From Chrysomallon squamiferum (taxonomy: Eukaryota > Mollusca > Gastropoda > Neomphalida > Peltospiridae), in NCBI GenBank assembly GCA_012295275.1, contig CM022670.1, forward strand, positions 4,875,764 to 4,939,763: a DNA stretch of 64,000 nucleotides, read 5' to 3'. Below, piece by piece: positions 23,438 through 35,687 of the stretch. Every line of letters begins with the position of its first letter. Within the stretch, counting starts at the first letter, position 1. Position numbers and translations under genes: made by a program. The notes under the pieces were generated by a model that saw nothing but the letters and a program-made list of their open reading frames with translations, was not told where the DNA came from and ran no database searches.

Positions 23438-24799
23438 GTAAGTATAAATACTTAATCATGTGATTTCAAATGCACTATTATATTCTATTTAATAAATATA
23501 TTAGATTTCATTTTCAGGAGAAAACATTCCCCTCTGATTCTGGCAAATGTGATTTGACAAAAAAAAAAAAAAAAAAATGTTTTGGCTTTATATTTCATTT
23601 GATTGTGTGTCTGCTGAATTATTTGGTTTTCCCTTTATAAATATAATGAATATACTTTGTTACCCAAATATAACATCAAAAATTATGCTTCTGGGTATCT
23701 TATATTCATATAATGTCTTCTTTGTCAACTAAACTTTGAGTAGTAGATAGGAAATTCTTCTTTGGCTATATTCTATGTTACATTGAGCAAAGCAGTTAAT
23801 AATAAACATTTATAATTTCTTTTTTTCAGAAAACTCATGGAAGAATTTGAGTGTTGCAGTTTTGTATGGTTGTTAGCCAATTTTCAAAGATCATCCAGTT
23901 TCAATTATGCAGTTCATATGGGTTTAAATTTTAAATGTTCTGTTCCATTTACAAATATAGAAACAGCTATGTTATTATTAATTTGTTGCATTTAAACTTT
24001 TGGTGCTATTGACATGTTATATTTGTTGCATTCTTCCAGTTTCTTCAGTTTTAAGTATAATTTAGTCATATTGCAGTAAAAATACTCCTTTTTCAGAAAA
24101 GGTAAAAAAAATCACTTTTTTAAAAAACAAATAGGCATTTGTCTAGACTATATTTCATTTTGTTTCAGATTTGTTTTATTCAGTTTCTTTTTCAGTTTTG
24201 CTTTGATTAATACAAGAATCTTACCTTTAGCTTGAGAAATTGTTGCAAATAGTTAAACAGATCAATAATAATTTTTAATTAAAATTTAGAGCTTTTGTCA
24301 GCATATGTTGTTATAAAAATCAAAGGTGGATACATGACACACGTACCACCATATCTTTCAGTTTTCAGATTTGTTTTTATAATTAGTTTCTAACCTGATA
24401 TGGAGACATTATTTTTTCATTCTACTTATGTTTCAAAGAAGAGATAATCATAAACATTTTATATTGTTTCAACAGTGCTTTGAGAATTAAACAAAGTGTT
24501 TTTTCAGTATATCTTATATATTTCCTCATAAAACTGTACTTATATTTTATTTAATTACAATATATAAACAAGATCCCATCATACTTTTCCATCAATGATT
24601 TTATGAAAATAGATGTTTTTGTTAACTCCTTTTACTAGTCATAAAATCAAAATGGATTACAAAATACTTCTGTTGTGTATTTGTTTTGTTTTGAATTGTA
24701 AAAGCCTTCAAATATTTATATTTATTGTCAGCTGTATCATTGTCAATATAATAATTTGTTTTTAATTTCTTTGCTTAGATAGATACTTTTAAAACAAAA
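23438..24799. other. 3' flank / probable 3' UTR of the RRM gene
   Basis: A+T-rich, with a poly-A tract at about 23559-23577. No coding exon seen. It ends at the TA target site of the DNA-transposon remnant. Confidence 0.5.
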
Positions 24800-24801
24800 T
24801 A

Positions 24802-25376
24802 CAATGGTACCTTGACTTACAAGTTTTTCAAGTTACGAGCAGTCAGCTGGTCAATATTTTTGCTTGAGTTTTGAGCCAAAATCCGAGTTACAAGTGAGCT
24901 TCAGATATGCCACTGCTATTTGGCGCAATGAATAACATAACATCTGGCCAGCATCCTACATCTGACTCGTTTGCTTCATGTGGTTACCTATAGGTGGAAG
25001 CATCTCTGTTGTGTTGTGCTCACGTTTTGGGAGTATTTTGACAATTTTTTTTTTTCTGGCCATGGACTCAACAAAGGTGCAACTCCAGCCAAAGGCGTTA
25101 AAATGATTTGTCTGATCTCCAAGATAAATACACTTTACAAAACCATTTTTTTACTTTTTACATTCTCTTTTGTTTTGTTTTTTATACAATATTTGTCATT
25201 TATAAATACATTTTTCTTATTTAAAAACATGTTACAAAAAAAAGGTTTAAATAAATGGAGTGGTTTTTGGGAGCTGGAATGGATTAATGGTATTTCAATT
25301 AATTTCACTTGAGAAAACTGATTTGATAAAACAGCTGTCACTGAACGAATTAAACTTGTAAGTCAAGGTGCCACTA
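24802..25376. mobile_element. Pogo/Tigger-like non-autonomous DNA transposon (MITE)
   Basis: Left end caatggtaccttgacttaca and the reverse complement of the right end, tagtggcaccttgacttaca, form terminal inverted repeats of at least 25 bp with few mismatches. A TA dinucleotide flanks each side (24800-24801 and 25377-25378), as for Tc1/mariner/pogo insertions. The ends resemble the Tigger-type start (CAGTGGTACC, from memory). The 575-bp body has no intact transposase frame. Confidence 0.82.
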
Positions 25377-25378
25377 TA

Positions 25379-28300
25379 TTTAGCATTTTCAGTTTAAATG
25401 ACAATTTTCTTTTTAAGAAATCAACATAATACACAGCAAAATAAAGTGCTTATTTTTTAAAAAGATTGATTTCAACTGAGAAGATATTTATATTTTTTTG
25501 TTTTTTGACATGTTTTCTCTGTATTATTTGAAAATGTAACTGAATTTTACTTGTCTTTTACTGTTGTAAATATTACATTAGTAGATGCAATAATTCAGTT
25601 ACCTATTGTTCCATTTTTCATTTATTCATTTATGGATGACAAATTAAAATTATATTAAAAGTTTTATTGTTCTTTTTTTTTTTTCTGTGGCATTTTATTG
25701 TTTTAAATATTTAATTGACAGCCACTGATTTTTTTTCTGATTTACCAGACTGTCAAAGTTGCAGATGTTATCTTTTATAAAATTTTAAGACTTACTTTTA
25801 AGTTCCAGTAATAAATAAAAAAGGATTGAAAGATAAGATAAAATATTTAAGGATAAAAAAATGACAGTAAGAAGTAAGTGAACTTAAATTGAAATAAAAT
25901 TAATGTAACTGCAACAGAAAAATATCATTTTCACATTTACTTCAGTATTCTAGAACAATGGGCAAGCTGAAGCTTGGTAAAATCACTGGACAAATAATCT
26001 AAAAGGATAAAATATACATCCATAAAGCTTTCACTGGCAAAATCTGCCCACCAGACACCAGGGCAGTGGTAAATTACCACTATAGAAAAGGTATATTTTA
26101 AATATTTTCAGTAACAAACAGTTTTTAAAAATAAGTCTGTTTATTTCAATTCACACACAGAATATAAGATATGTTACAAATCCTTTTATTGTTAAATTCA
26201 TGCAAACTCTAGATTATGTTAAACAAAATAAAAATAAACATTGTAAATGTGTAAATCTCTTGCACCATAATAAAAATATATCTCACCATTAAAAGTAAAC
26301 AGAAAGCAAAATAAAACAATTTTCTGAATACAGATCCACTGTTCACTTTTCAGTTATACAAAAAAATTAACAATCTATTATCTGTAACAATGGTCAACGT
26401 AAAAACTGATAAACAAAGTGTTATATATACTTCAATCTGCTACATAAAGAATGATGATGTTTGTGTTACATTTCCATCAATAACATTTGAATAATCTTTT
26501 TAGTTTATGGTTGAATGTGAGAATGATTTTTTTTATCTCCTTCACTATATTGTAATTACAGTGTCCATCTTGTAACCATATCTTGTATTATAAAATAAAA
26601 TTGCTAAAATAATTTAGTAACATTTTACAAAAGGCTAAGTAACAGAAAAGGAGTACATTAAGTTTTGTGCAAAATAAAATCACAGTTATGTGTACATTTG
26701 TTGCTTTAAGGAAATACTGTACTGTTTTAAAATTTGTATTACATAAATTAATAAATATGTAAATATTCTTCATTGCTTTTACTTGAACATCTGTTGAAAT
26801 CACACTTTGGAATGGACATTCAGTGATTCTTCTCCAAGTTTAATAATCTCTTTGGAACTAGCTGCCAACCAAAGACATATATTTACTGCACCAAGAATAA
26901 AGTCCCATTATCTTTGTAAGGGTCAGAGCACTGGTCTAAATCATGATAATGCAGAATCTATCCTCCTCTCTGTATCTCTTGGGCCATTTTTCCATTATAC
27001 TCTATGCCACATGACCACTTTATCAAACCATCATTTTGTACTTTTCTGTTGGAATGTACATATAAAAAGTTACTTTACAAACAGAACATTGTTGCCGATA
27101 TTTTCCCTAAAATATAAATCTAATACCAAGTATGTGTTACATAATAGAGTAATAGTAATTTATAAAAACAACAATTATTAAAATGGTTGTTGGTTGTCAA
27201 ACAATTTAAAAGAACAAAAAAACAAGACCAACTGCCACAACAACTAGGCTAAAATTATTGATTAGCAGCAAGTGATCTTTTATATACCCATTCTTAAGGG
27301 CATTGCATACCAGAACTACTTGTGTAGCATTGCTGATGCATGATTTTTTTCACACTTTTCAGTATGGTTTCATGAATACATGCTCAAACTGATGAAGTCT
27401 ATTAGAGGAATTCATGAACAGGTTCCCTCTTGTTCATTCTCATTCCCACTAAAATTTCCTGAACTTCTGAAATCAACTCAAAATGTATATGAATAAATTA
27501 TGCAAAACTAGGATAACTTCCTATTTCCAAAAATTGGTGCATAAATCGTGGCAAAATGATTTTGTCTCCACACCTCTATATAAGCATCTCTTTTTCTAAT
27601 TCATATCAAAAATAGTAGTAAAATCTTCTGAACAACTGGTTTGCAATAGCCTTTATAGAAAGGAAAACAAATAAACCAGTCATGTGGCTAGCTCGAAAGT
27701 GAATTGGTACAACAGTTTCATGATCATGCACCCAACAAATACCATAAGTCACAGAATTGAAGTAACCTGAAAACTAATTAAAGTGTTCTATTGTGTCATG
27801 AAACAAAATAAATTTGTTCTAATCTTAATCCCATTGCATTCAGTCGGAATCTGCAGAAAAATGTTCAGAACAAGGAAAAGTTAGTATCAAGCTGCAAATA
27901 TCACACAATCGTCACAGTAAAGACAGTCACTTCATAATAATCTTGAGTAAATATTTTAGGTATGCATGCACTTACACCATGTATCTGCCTGGCCTGGTAT
28001 AGAAATAAATATGAATTAATACTTTAACAACAATGACTGATTTCTATAGGGTCAACACCTGGAAAATCCTTTTTCAAACAATTACACTTCCTACACCTCA
28101 AAGGGCCTGAATTGAAAACAAAGGAGCAACTCACAGCAAGTGACAAACAACAAAATATTCAAATCAGGCTTGGTTGGAACTATGTCTGAACTAACATACA
28201 ACATCCTGGTTTTGAATAAATATTTAGGTATTACCTCTAAACTTAACTGATTTTAAAAACAGTCATAAGAATGTGTTGGTATTAATGTAAAATCACACTG

Positions 28301-28799
28301 GTTTTCAAATCAACACAAATACACAAATGTCTATTACTGGCACTAACTCACACTTAAAATACTTTTTATCTGATACCACAATTTTGGTACTGGCACTAAA
28401 TTCCACACTCCACACACACACTGGTATTGAATATACACATACATAAATTTTCTGAAGACATCTAACTGAAAAGATTTTGGATTTGACATAAACGTTAGCA
28501 TTTCTTTTTCACTATAAAAGTATTTCATAATCCAGAAACTGTTGAAAAATGAGGGTCTTAGAATCAACTAGTTGTAACTCTTACAGACCCCTACCACAAT
28601 ACAATTACCTTTAAAATCAGTAAATAAAACATGCTCTATCTATCAACAGAACTAAGAATTGCTTATAAGAATAATATATATATATATAGTAAATGTTTAT
28701 GTATTAGATAAACAGTTTCAATATTTTGAAATAAGTGAAACTTCCATTCATTTCACTGAAAAGAAATGCAGTTATATATAAACCAAGTACCCATTTGTA
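25379..28799. other. Intergenic / probable long 3' UTR of SLC25A15
   Basis: No supported coding exon on either strand. From about 26100 to 28799 the base composition is less homopolymeric than in the neighbouring intergenic DNA. This fits a long 3' UTR of the minus-strand carrier gene, but I cannot fix its end. Short frames here, such as 26807-27181, lack splice signals or homology. Confidence 0.45.
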
Positions 28800-31471
28800 T
28801 TAATCTCTTGAATCCACAACTTTATAGAGCACTTTTTTAGTTGTCTCATAGGCTAAGAAAAGAGCTCCGGTGGCTGGGAAGGTCCTTACTAATGTTGGTC
28901 CAAGTCCTTTGTACAGTGCTTTTATGCCTGAAAAACAATACAAGATTCACTTTTATTACAATGTTTTTACCACACACACACACACACACACACACCAACA
29001 TTTATAAAATGTTTAAAGAAGTAGGATATTTTCTAGAAATGTTTCTGATCTGACAGAAATTAAGTGAATTTACTGCTGAACTATCAATAAATATATAACC
29101 CTTCATTATGTCAAATGTTTTCAAGAAATGTTTCTAATAAACATTTATGTGGATTTAAAACACATCTGATGAACACAAAACATTTAATGATTTCTAAACT
29201 ACACCAAAAACGTTCCATGTTAAGGGAAAATTTTTATGTAATATTACTGATCTTCCAGTAAAATGAATTTCATTAATTTCATAAATAATTTACTGACATG
29301 TTTTGAGGTTTCTACAAAAATACCTTCATTTCGTAAAATATCCAAAAACACAACTCTGAAACTTAGAGTTTTGCCCGACACTGACTGAACCTGAATGCGA
29401 GATTTACAAACATCAGCAGGGAAGATTGCTATCCAAAGTGATACCCCTCCCATTCCACCACAGATTATTGTTCTCCATACACCTGAACAAAAATAACACT
29501 TATTTTTATTTTACATAAATATTTCTTGACACAACACAAAATATGGGAAGACATACATAAGAATGTTACAAGTAACAGCAAACAAACTATTTGATGACAT
29601 ATAGTGTTAAATAAAGCTATTTGTTTCTACATAAACATTTCACATACACAGAGACACAAATTTTAAAATGTTCTGCAGATAATAAAAATGAAACTTTATC
29701 TAATATTAAACAAAGTGAAATGAATGAGTTAGTGGTTTTACAGATAGATTTAATTTTTTTTAATTTTGCTGGTAATATGTCCAATATGATTTTGTATGAG
29801 ATCATAATAAATAGAAACAGACCTATATCATCTTTTGTCTTCCCAGCAGGGGTAAGTAGTTCTCGTGATATTTCATATCCACCAAAGAAAAAAAAATAAC
29901 CAGGCATCTCTCTCAAAAAAGTGCTTGTTAATCCTTTAAAGAGACCCTGTATTCCCTCTGTTCTTAGGATATCTCTAGTTAAACGCCAGGGGCCGCTGAT
30001 CAAAGAAGAAAAAAATTATTTAATGAATACTCATGAAAGTTTAATCTATGGTTTTATGGTGTGATGTGTATGGTTAAAAAAACTACAGAGATGACAGGAA
30101 CATCACTACTATTATTCTTCATGCAAAGTTTCCGAAAGCTGTCAATACAAAGTTATGGGAGGCACTGGTTGCACTGAACAGGAAAAATGAATTGTGATTT
30201 TTATGTCATTTGACCTTTCTGTTTACTCTACAATGGGACCCTTCACCTAAGTGTGAATATTGTTAAGGTATGCGTGGATTTGTCACATTTTTTCTTTTAA
30301 ATGTACTCAAACATGTGATACATGCCTTACTAACATACATTTTAAGTCTTTCCAAGCCTCCTTCCACATCTCCTTTCGTGGTCATCTCTCTCATGGCTTG
30401 CAGTCGACATTTTATCAGTTCAGTTGGACACAGGGCAAATGTTGAGAAGAAGGCAGCCCCAGATCCAGCTAGGGCATTCTCAAGAGGGTTTAAATGAGTC
30501 TCTGATGGTTTATTCATCAGTTTCATCACAATCTTTTTACACATTCCATAGGCACAAAACAGTACTGCATTTTCTGATATATTTGCAGCAAGTGAAGGCA
30601 CAGTCCCAGCATAAAGTCCTCTGACAATTCCATCCTGTCTGAATGTCTTAACAAAACAGTCTAAAGCATTTTTGTACAATTTAGGAAATGTCTGCATTTT
30701 CACTTTTACAGTGTCGAGTGGCTGCCCAACATACACAGTAGCCACACCTCCTGAAAGATTTATTTAAATTAAAATACAAATGAGTACAATCATTTTTTTT
30801 TCAGTTATCCTACAGTTGTAGCAAACAGTATTTACCATCCAGTGATCTCCAAGTCTGTTTTCTGTGTTTTCGTCATTACATTTTAGTAGGATGAGAATTT
30901 GCAAAATGAACTTAACACTATCATGAACATGTAATAAAAATGTGACAAGGGTAATCTGCAATTAGCAGACACTTTTTATTTCTCACGCTATTATCTTTAT
31001 AGGATTAAAATTCCTACCAATGATTCCCTCTAAAGTAAGAATAAAAGAGTATAACATTTTCATCTAATGTCTGTCAGATAAATGAATGAAGATCACTTTT
31101 GTGATTTTATGAAAGAAAAATTTCCATGTTTCTAATTTATGAAATAGAGAACTTTAAACAGGAAAGCATGTGCACACTTACTTTATTATAATAGAGCAGA
31201 ATTGGTCTTAAATATTTTCTGTTTCTTTTTTCTTTTCTTTTTAAAAATCTTGTACTGATGCTCACATCTGTCACTTTTAAACTAAATTAAAGTGAGAACT
31301 CGATTATCGAATAATAAAGGTTACTAGCTTTCTGACACATCTTCAAACACAGTGAGGAATGAGCTTACCTGCAACACCTCCTGTAAAATCTATAGCTCCA
31401 TCAATACCTGAATGACGAGCAGTTGAATCCTGCTCTTGTTCCACATTTATTAACTCAAGAGGTGGTTCCAT
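28800..31471 (-). CDS. SLC25A15: Mitochondrial ornithine carrier (5 coding exons)
   Basis: Reading on the minus strand, exons 31471-31369, 30750-30339, 29995-29823, 29482-29324 and 28927-28800 join in frame to 324 residues. The ATG is at 31469-31471 and the TAA at 28800-28802. All three mitochondrial-carrier repeats show the PX[DE]XX[KR] signature: PLDTVK at residues 45-50, PTELIK at 143-148 and PADVCK at 251-256. The GYFFFFGGYE segment, NEGIKALYKGL and the terminal FPATGALFLAYE are typical of ORNT1/SLC25A15, which exchanges cytosolic ornithine for citrulline across the inner membrane. Human SLC25A15 is 301 residues; the extra length is a short acidic N-terminus. An AG just before the ATG suggests a separate 5' UTR exon. 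Exon 2 ends at a GTATGT donor, which gives the split Ile172. SLC25A2-type paralogues cannot be excluded. Confidence 0.92.
28972..28995. repeat. (CA)n microsatellite
   Basis: Short CA run in the last intron of SLC25A15. Confidence 0.85.
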
Positions 31472-32109
31472 TTTTATAATCTGAAATAAGACAGCTGGTA
31501 AGATAAGAATAAAACAGCATAAAAGAAACAAGGTTAGACCGTAGGTGTTAATTTTAACTAAAAATCCTTTGAAAATAAACAAACAATAATTTGTATAAGG
31601 ATTTTGTACAAATCTCTTTTTTTATGAATGTCTGAAGGCATTTATAATTGTATTGGTGTCAAGGGGTGAATGTCTAATTTATTTCTCTAACCTTTAACTG
31701 TGAAAACAAATTTACAATAGTTTATTGTATTATGTTTGTACACAGAACACATTCGTGTACACCTGTCTGTAAGTATACACGTGTGCGTCTTAATTTTGTA
31801 ACTAAAAGGCTACTCAGCCTACTGTTTCTGTGTCACTGTCTCATCGTGTCTCACTGTCTGGTGTTACTTTTTAAACAGCTTTTTGCATGTTGACATTTTA
31901 AAATTATAAATGATTTCATTACTGATTATACAATCAGTTAGGTTATTTCAAAATTCATACCTAATAAATGAGTATTGAAAGCGTCAATAAATATAAATAT
32001 GTTTCATGTGATGACGTTATCTGCTGTGCATTTTCTATCCCTCGTGTCCTTCACCAAAACCGGAAGTACACACCTCCATGGATAAAACCTTTTGTGTTTT
32101 TTGTTTTAC

Positions 32110-32165
<56 letters not shown>

Positions 32166-32932
32166 CTTTCTGTGTGTGTGTGTGTATGCACACATGGTTA
32201 TTATTCCTCCACTTCACAGCAATCACTTAAATATATTATTACATTAAAAGAAAAAAAAGATTTTTTTTTGTTGTTGTTGAAACATGTTCTGTTATATAAT
32301 GATACTAAGTAATTTATCTATTATTTATTTATTATTATTATTAATTTACTTTTTGTACAGGAGAATTTGTTTTCTTAATAATATTAATAATAATAAATTT
32401 TCAGTGTATAAAAAATAGATGAAACAAGTATCTAAGAAAGTGTCTATATATATATATAAACACAGTAGTATGTGAAGGCCGAATTTCTGTGGAAACAGGC
32501 ACATTTTCAAAATCCCGTCCAGCTATCGTTAATCTATTACGAATAAAATCCTGTCTAACCTGGACGTTTAATGTGTGTGTGTGTGTGTATGTGTGTGTGA
32601 TACATTCTTCTCTGTACTGTTTATGACAAGAAAGTTATTATCATTGGCTGCTTTGGATTTCGGGTGTAATTCCTGAACGACGACAACAAAAAAGTTATAT
32701 TATAATTAGTTTGTCAACAGTGGCACACAATTTTGCTAGTACGATCATTTCATTAACAACGGCAATTTGCACCTTATTAGGCTACCGCGTGAGACGAAAT
32801 GACCGCGTTCTTTGAAGGCATAATAAATGATGATGCCATACCTCTTGTAATTACTATATGCTGATAAATGAACAAGATTATTATTATTGTCTGTTGATAT
32901 CTAAGTGAATGCAGAAGTCTACGTAAATACGT

Positions 32933-33091
32933 ATGGAGCGCATTCTACATTGTCTTATTGAGTTTATCGTAATGGCACTGCGACTTAAAACACGGCGACG
33001 TATCGAACTTTCTAAAGCAAAATTAAAAGAAGATATTTCATCAAACAAACTGTGTAAAGTTACTTCTTCCTCAAGACACATTAGGTAGAAA
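32933..33091 (+). other. Coding-like fragment, possible first exon
   Basis: An open frame from ATG 32933 includes an inner MALRLKTRRRIELSKAKLK and ends in SSSRHIR at a potential AG/GTAGAA donor. Codon usage looks gene-like rather than A+T noise. I do not recognise the protein and cannot connect it to a verified next exon. Confidence 0.3.
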
Positions 33092-33339
33092 TGAGACAAT
33101 ACGACTTAACCAGGCTATTGTCACAAACATATTAATTAAACATTAAGATTTATACATCTATGTTCTATTCACGCCATTGCTGGACAAAATGTAGGCAAAA
33201 CTTCCAAGTGATATATTTAAATAATATAAAATAAATAAAAAGATAATATTAATTATTATAATAAATAAATTTTAAAAAGAATACTTAGACTTTGCCGTGT
33301 GTAAGGCGAGTTATTTTGCCCACGTCGATCCCTCCCCGT

Positions 33340-33600
33340 CAACCCTGACCATGCAGTTTAAGACGGACAGTATTCACTATTTGACATTTTAAAACTTCGT
33401 GACAATTACCAGCAGTTATATGAATCCAACATAAAAAGTCTGAATGGATTGATGATATACACATTCACAATGACCGAAGGACCGAACTTTCGAATACTGA
33501 CTTTCTTAAAATGATAAAACAAATTAAATCATTGGCTGCTACTACCGACAGTAGTCTTTTGCAACCGATTGTTAAACATGGAGGCCAGGACAAAAAAAAA
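33340..33600 (+). pseudogene. Coding-like remnant with frameshift and poly-A end
   Basis: Frame one gives SLFDILKLRDNYQQLYESN. After an apparent single-base shift in the run aaaaag near 33437, a second frame gives SEWIDDIHIHNDRRTELSN and IKSLAATTDSSLLQPIVKH. The sequence then enters a poly-A tract. This looks like a retroposed or decayed gene piece. The source gene is not recognised. Alternatively it is two real exons of an unknown plus-strand gene. Confidence 0.35.
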
Positions 33601-34122
33601 AAAAAAAAAAAAGCGCAATCATCAGCGACATACTATTTCTTAGGTGACATTCGATAGACGTTTAATTGTAATATTCGTATAAAATACTAATTTAAAAAAA
33701 AAAAAAAAAAAAAACCGTTCCAGTTTCATGTCATTTTAATTTTTATAAACCGGTAGTTTAAAACAGCATATCACCTTGGTCCCAAGTGAATCCGGTTTTT
33801 ACAGTCTATTGTATAGACAGATAGACAGACAGACACATACATATATACACAGAACAAATGAGCAAAATATTTTTAATTTTATATTTTAAATAAACACTTA
33901 GAAGTGATACAAATAATGTTGAATAGTATTTATTTCCTGGAAATATCACATTCATTTATGCATATAATTTTTATTATCGTGTTTCTGAACATTAAGAGTT
34001 TTTATTTTTACAGATAATATCTTCTATATTAAGAGGGTTTTTAAAAGATTGATACATTAGGATTTGTAAATTAAACTATAAAATTTAATATTTTGAGGTT
34101 AATGTATAATATTTTGTAACTC

Positions 34123-34157
<35 letters not shown>

Positions 34158-34569
34158 TAATGCAGTATTCATTAGTGTCATTATGCATGAAAAATTTCAA
34201 ATTCTTCAGTATAAAATTAATTTTGTGAATAATGTTCAAGACATTTTGTTTTCTTCTCATGGCAATGCAGTTTTTCTTTCTTTAGTAATGTTTTTGACAA
34301 ATTAATCACAAGTTATTATCCAGATAATACTACAGAAAAATCGCTCATTTTAAATTCTTGGTTCAGTTTGTCCACAGCATATAAAAAGCATTTCTCCCAT
34401 TCATTCCTTACATCTGATATCCTTAAGAGATAATTCATCAACCAGTTATATCAAGCACCAACATGCTGTTTATAAATATAACTAAAAGGCACTTTTATAT
34501 TTTTATCTGTGATGCTTCTCTGCTTGTATCAAACATTAGCAAAACAGTCACAGTTGTTTTGTTTTTAAA

Positions 34570-35352
34570 CTAGGATATGGATGGACTGTTTGACAATGGA
34601 GAGTTATTTTCTAATTCTGCTTTTCTCTGGGCTTCTTTCAGAGCAGCTTCTTGTCTAGCACTTTGATGTTCTACAAAGTTGTGCATTATTCTTTGATTGA
34701 AACCCACATACCGATCAGTGCAGACATCAATACATTCAAACTACAAATAAATAAAAATAAGAATTCTTTTTTTTATAACATTTCATCACAAAGATACATA
34801 TTTTGAAATTGTACTATGAAAATAAAAAATTGTCTGTTAAATTGTATTATCTGTGTTTTGTTTGCTTTTGTTTTCTGTTGTTCTTTTAAGTTTTAATTTT
34901 ATTTTCATTTTTGTCTTTAAATTTTAAAATTTATTTGTTGTTTTTTTACAAAAATAATTATCTTTTTTTGTTGAAATGTAATTGTAAAAAATTTTCATAT
35001 ATTTTTGTATTATTACTTGTTTTTTTATAGGGTTATAAATGAGGAATGGTAATATACACATATTAACTAGAAATAATCTTATATGAATTTGCATTAAATA
35101 AGAAAATATAAACAAAAATAAAAACGTAATCCCTATACCTCTCTACCAGATATATTTTTGTTGTTGAAGTTTTCTATGCAGTGATTAAAACATTGCTCTG
35201 TCAGCTTATTATACAGCAGCAAGAAGTCCTTAAGCTGTAAATAAAATACTGTATATAAGAAAAAAGATCATAATTAAACCAAATTAAATATTAAGCTTTA
35301 CATGGCAAAATGATTAGTTTCTTTTTATAATCCAATTCATTCCTTATTGATA

Positions 35353-35394
<42 letters not shown>

Positions 35395-35687
35395 TATTAT
35401 TATTATTGTAATAATTATAATACAAAATAATAATAAAATAAAATAATAATATTAATATTAATATTAATAAAATAATTAAAAAGTAATAAATAGCTGTATT
35501 AAAATATCGAGCAAGTTACATCTGTGATCCAGTAGTAGTTCTAAGGCTGATAAGGCATCGTCGTTAGCAAGGTGGTCTCAAGTCACTTACTCAGGCAACA
35601 GGCACAAATTTAAACGCATGCCACCAAATCTATCGAAATGAACAGTGCACTCACATTCCTTTGTTGTGTTTCATCAGCTAAATTCAT
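34570..35687 (-). CDS. TIMM10B: Mitochondrial import chaperone TIM10B/TIM9B (3 exons)
   Basis: Minus-strand exons 35687-35655 (MNLADETQQRN), 35234-35139 and 34740-34570 are all phase 0 and encode 99 residues ending SPSIS and TAG. The protein has the small-TIM twin CX3C motif, C26-X3-C30 and C46-X3-C50, 15 residues apart. The DFLLLYNKLTEQCF segment is characteristic of TIMM10B. Small TIMs fold through two disulfides in the intermembrane space and escort hydrophobic carrier precursors; TIMM10B is the subunit that docks the TIM9-TIM10 chaperone onto the TIM22 translocase. It is divergently arranged with the arfaptin gene. The charged C-terminal tail is normal for the family. Confidence 0.92.
35355..35406. 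repeat. (AAT)n/(ATT)n palindromic microsatellite
   Basis: A run of AAT followed directly by ATT units, self-complementary, in intron 1 of TIMM10B. Confidence 0.85.

Larger units (their letters stand above)
31472..34569. other. Intergenic between SLC25A15 and TIMM10B
   Basis: Contains an (ATT)n run (about 32111-32166) followed by (GT)n, poly-A tracts at about 33593-33612 and 33692-33712, and poly-T at about 34124-34151. Two coding-like fragments on the plus strand (about 32933-33091 and 33340-33600) are listed separately. The SLC25A15 promoter and 5' UTR must lie in the left part. Confidence 0.5.

Noticed and set aside
26807-27181. 124-codon plus-strand open frame
   Set aside because: Irregular composition and no homology recognised. 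It lies in the probable 3' UTR of the opposite-strand SLC25A15 gene.
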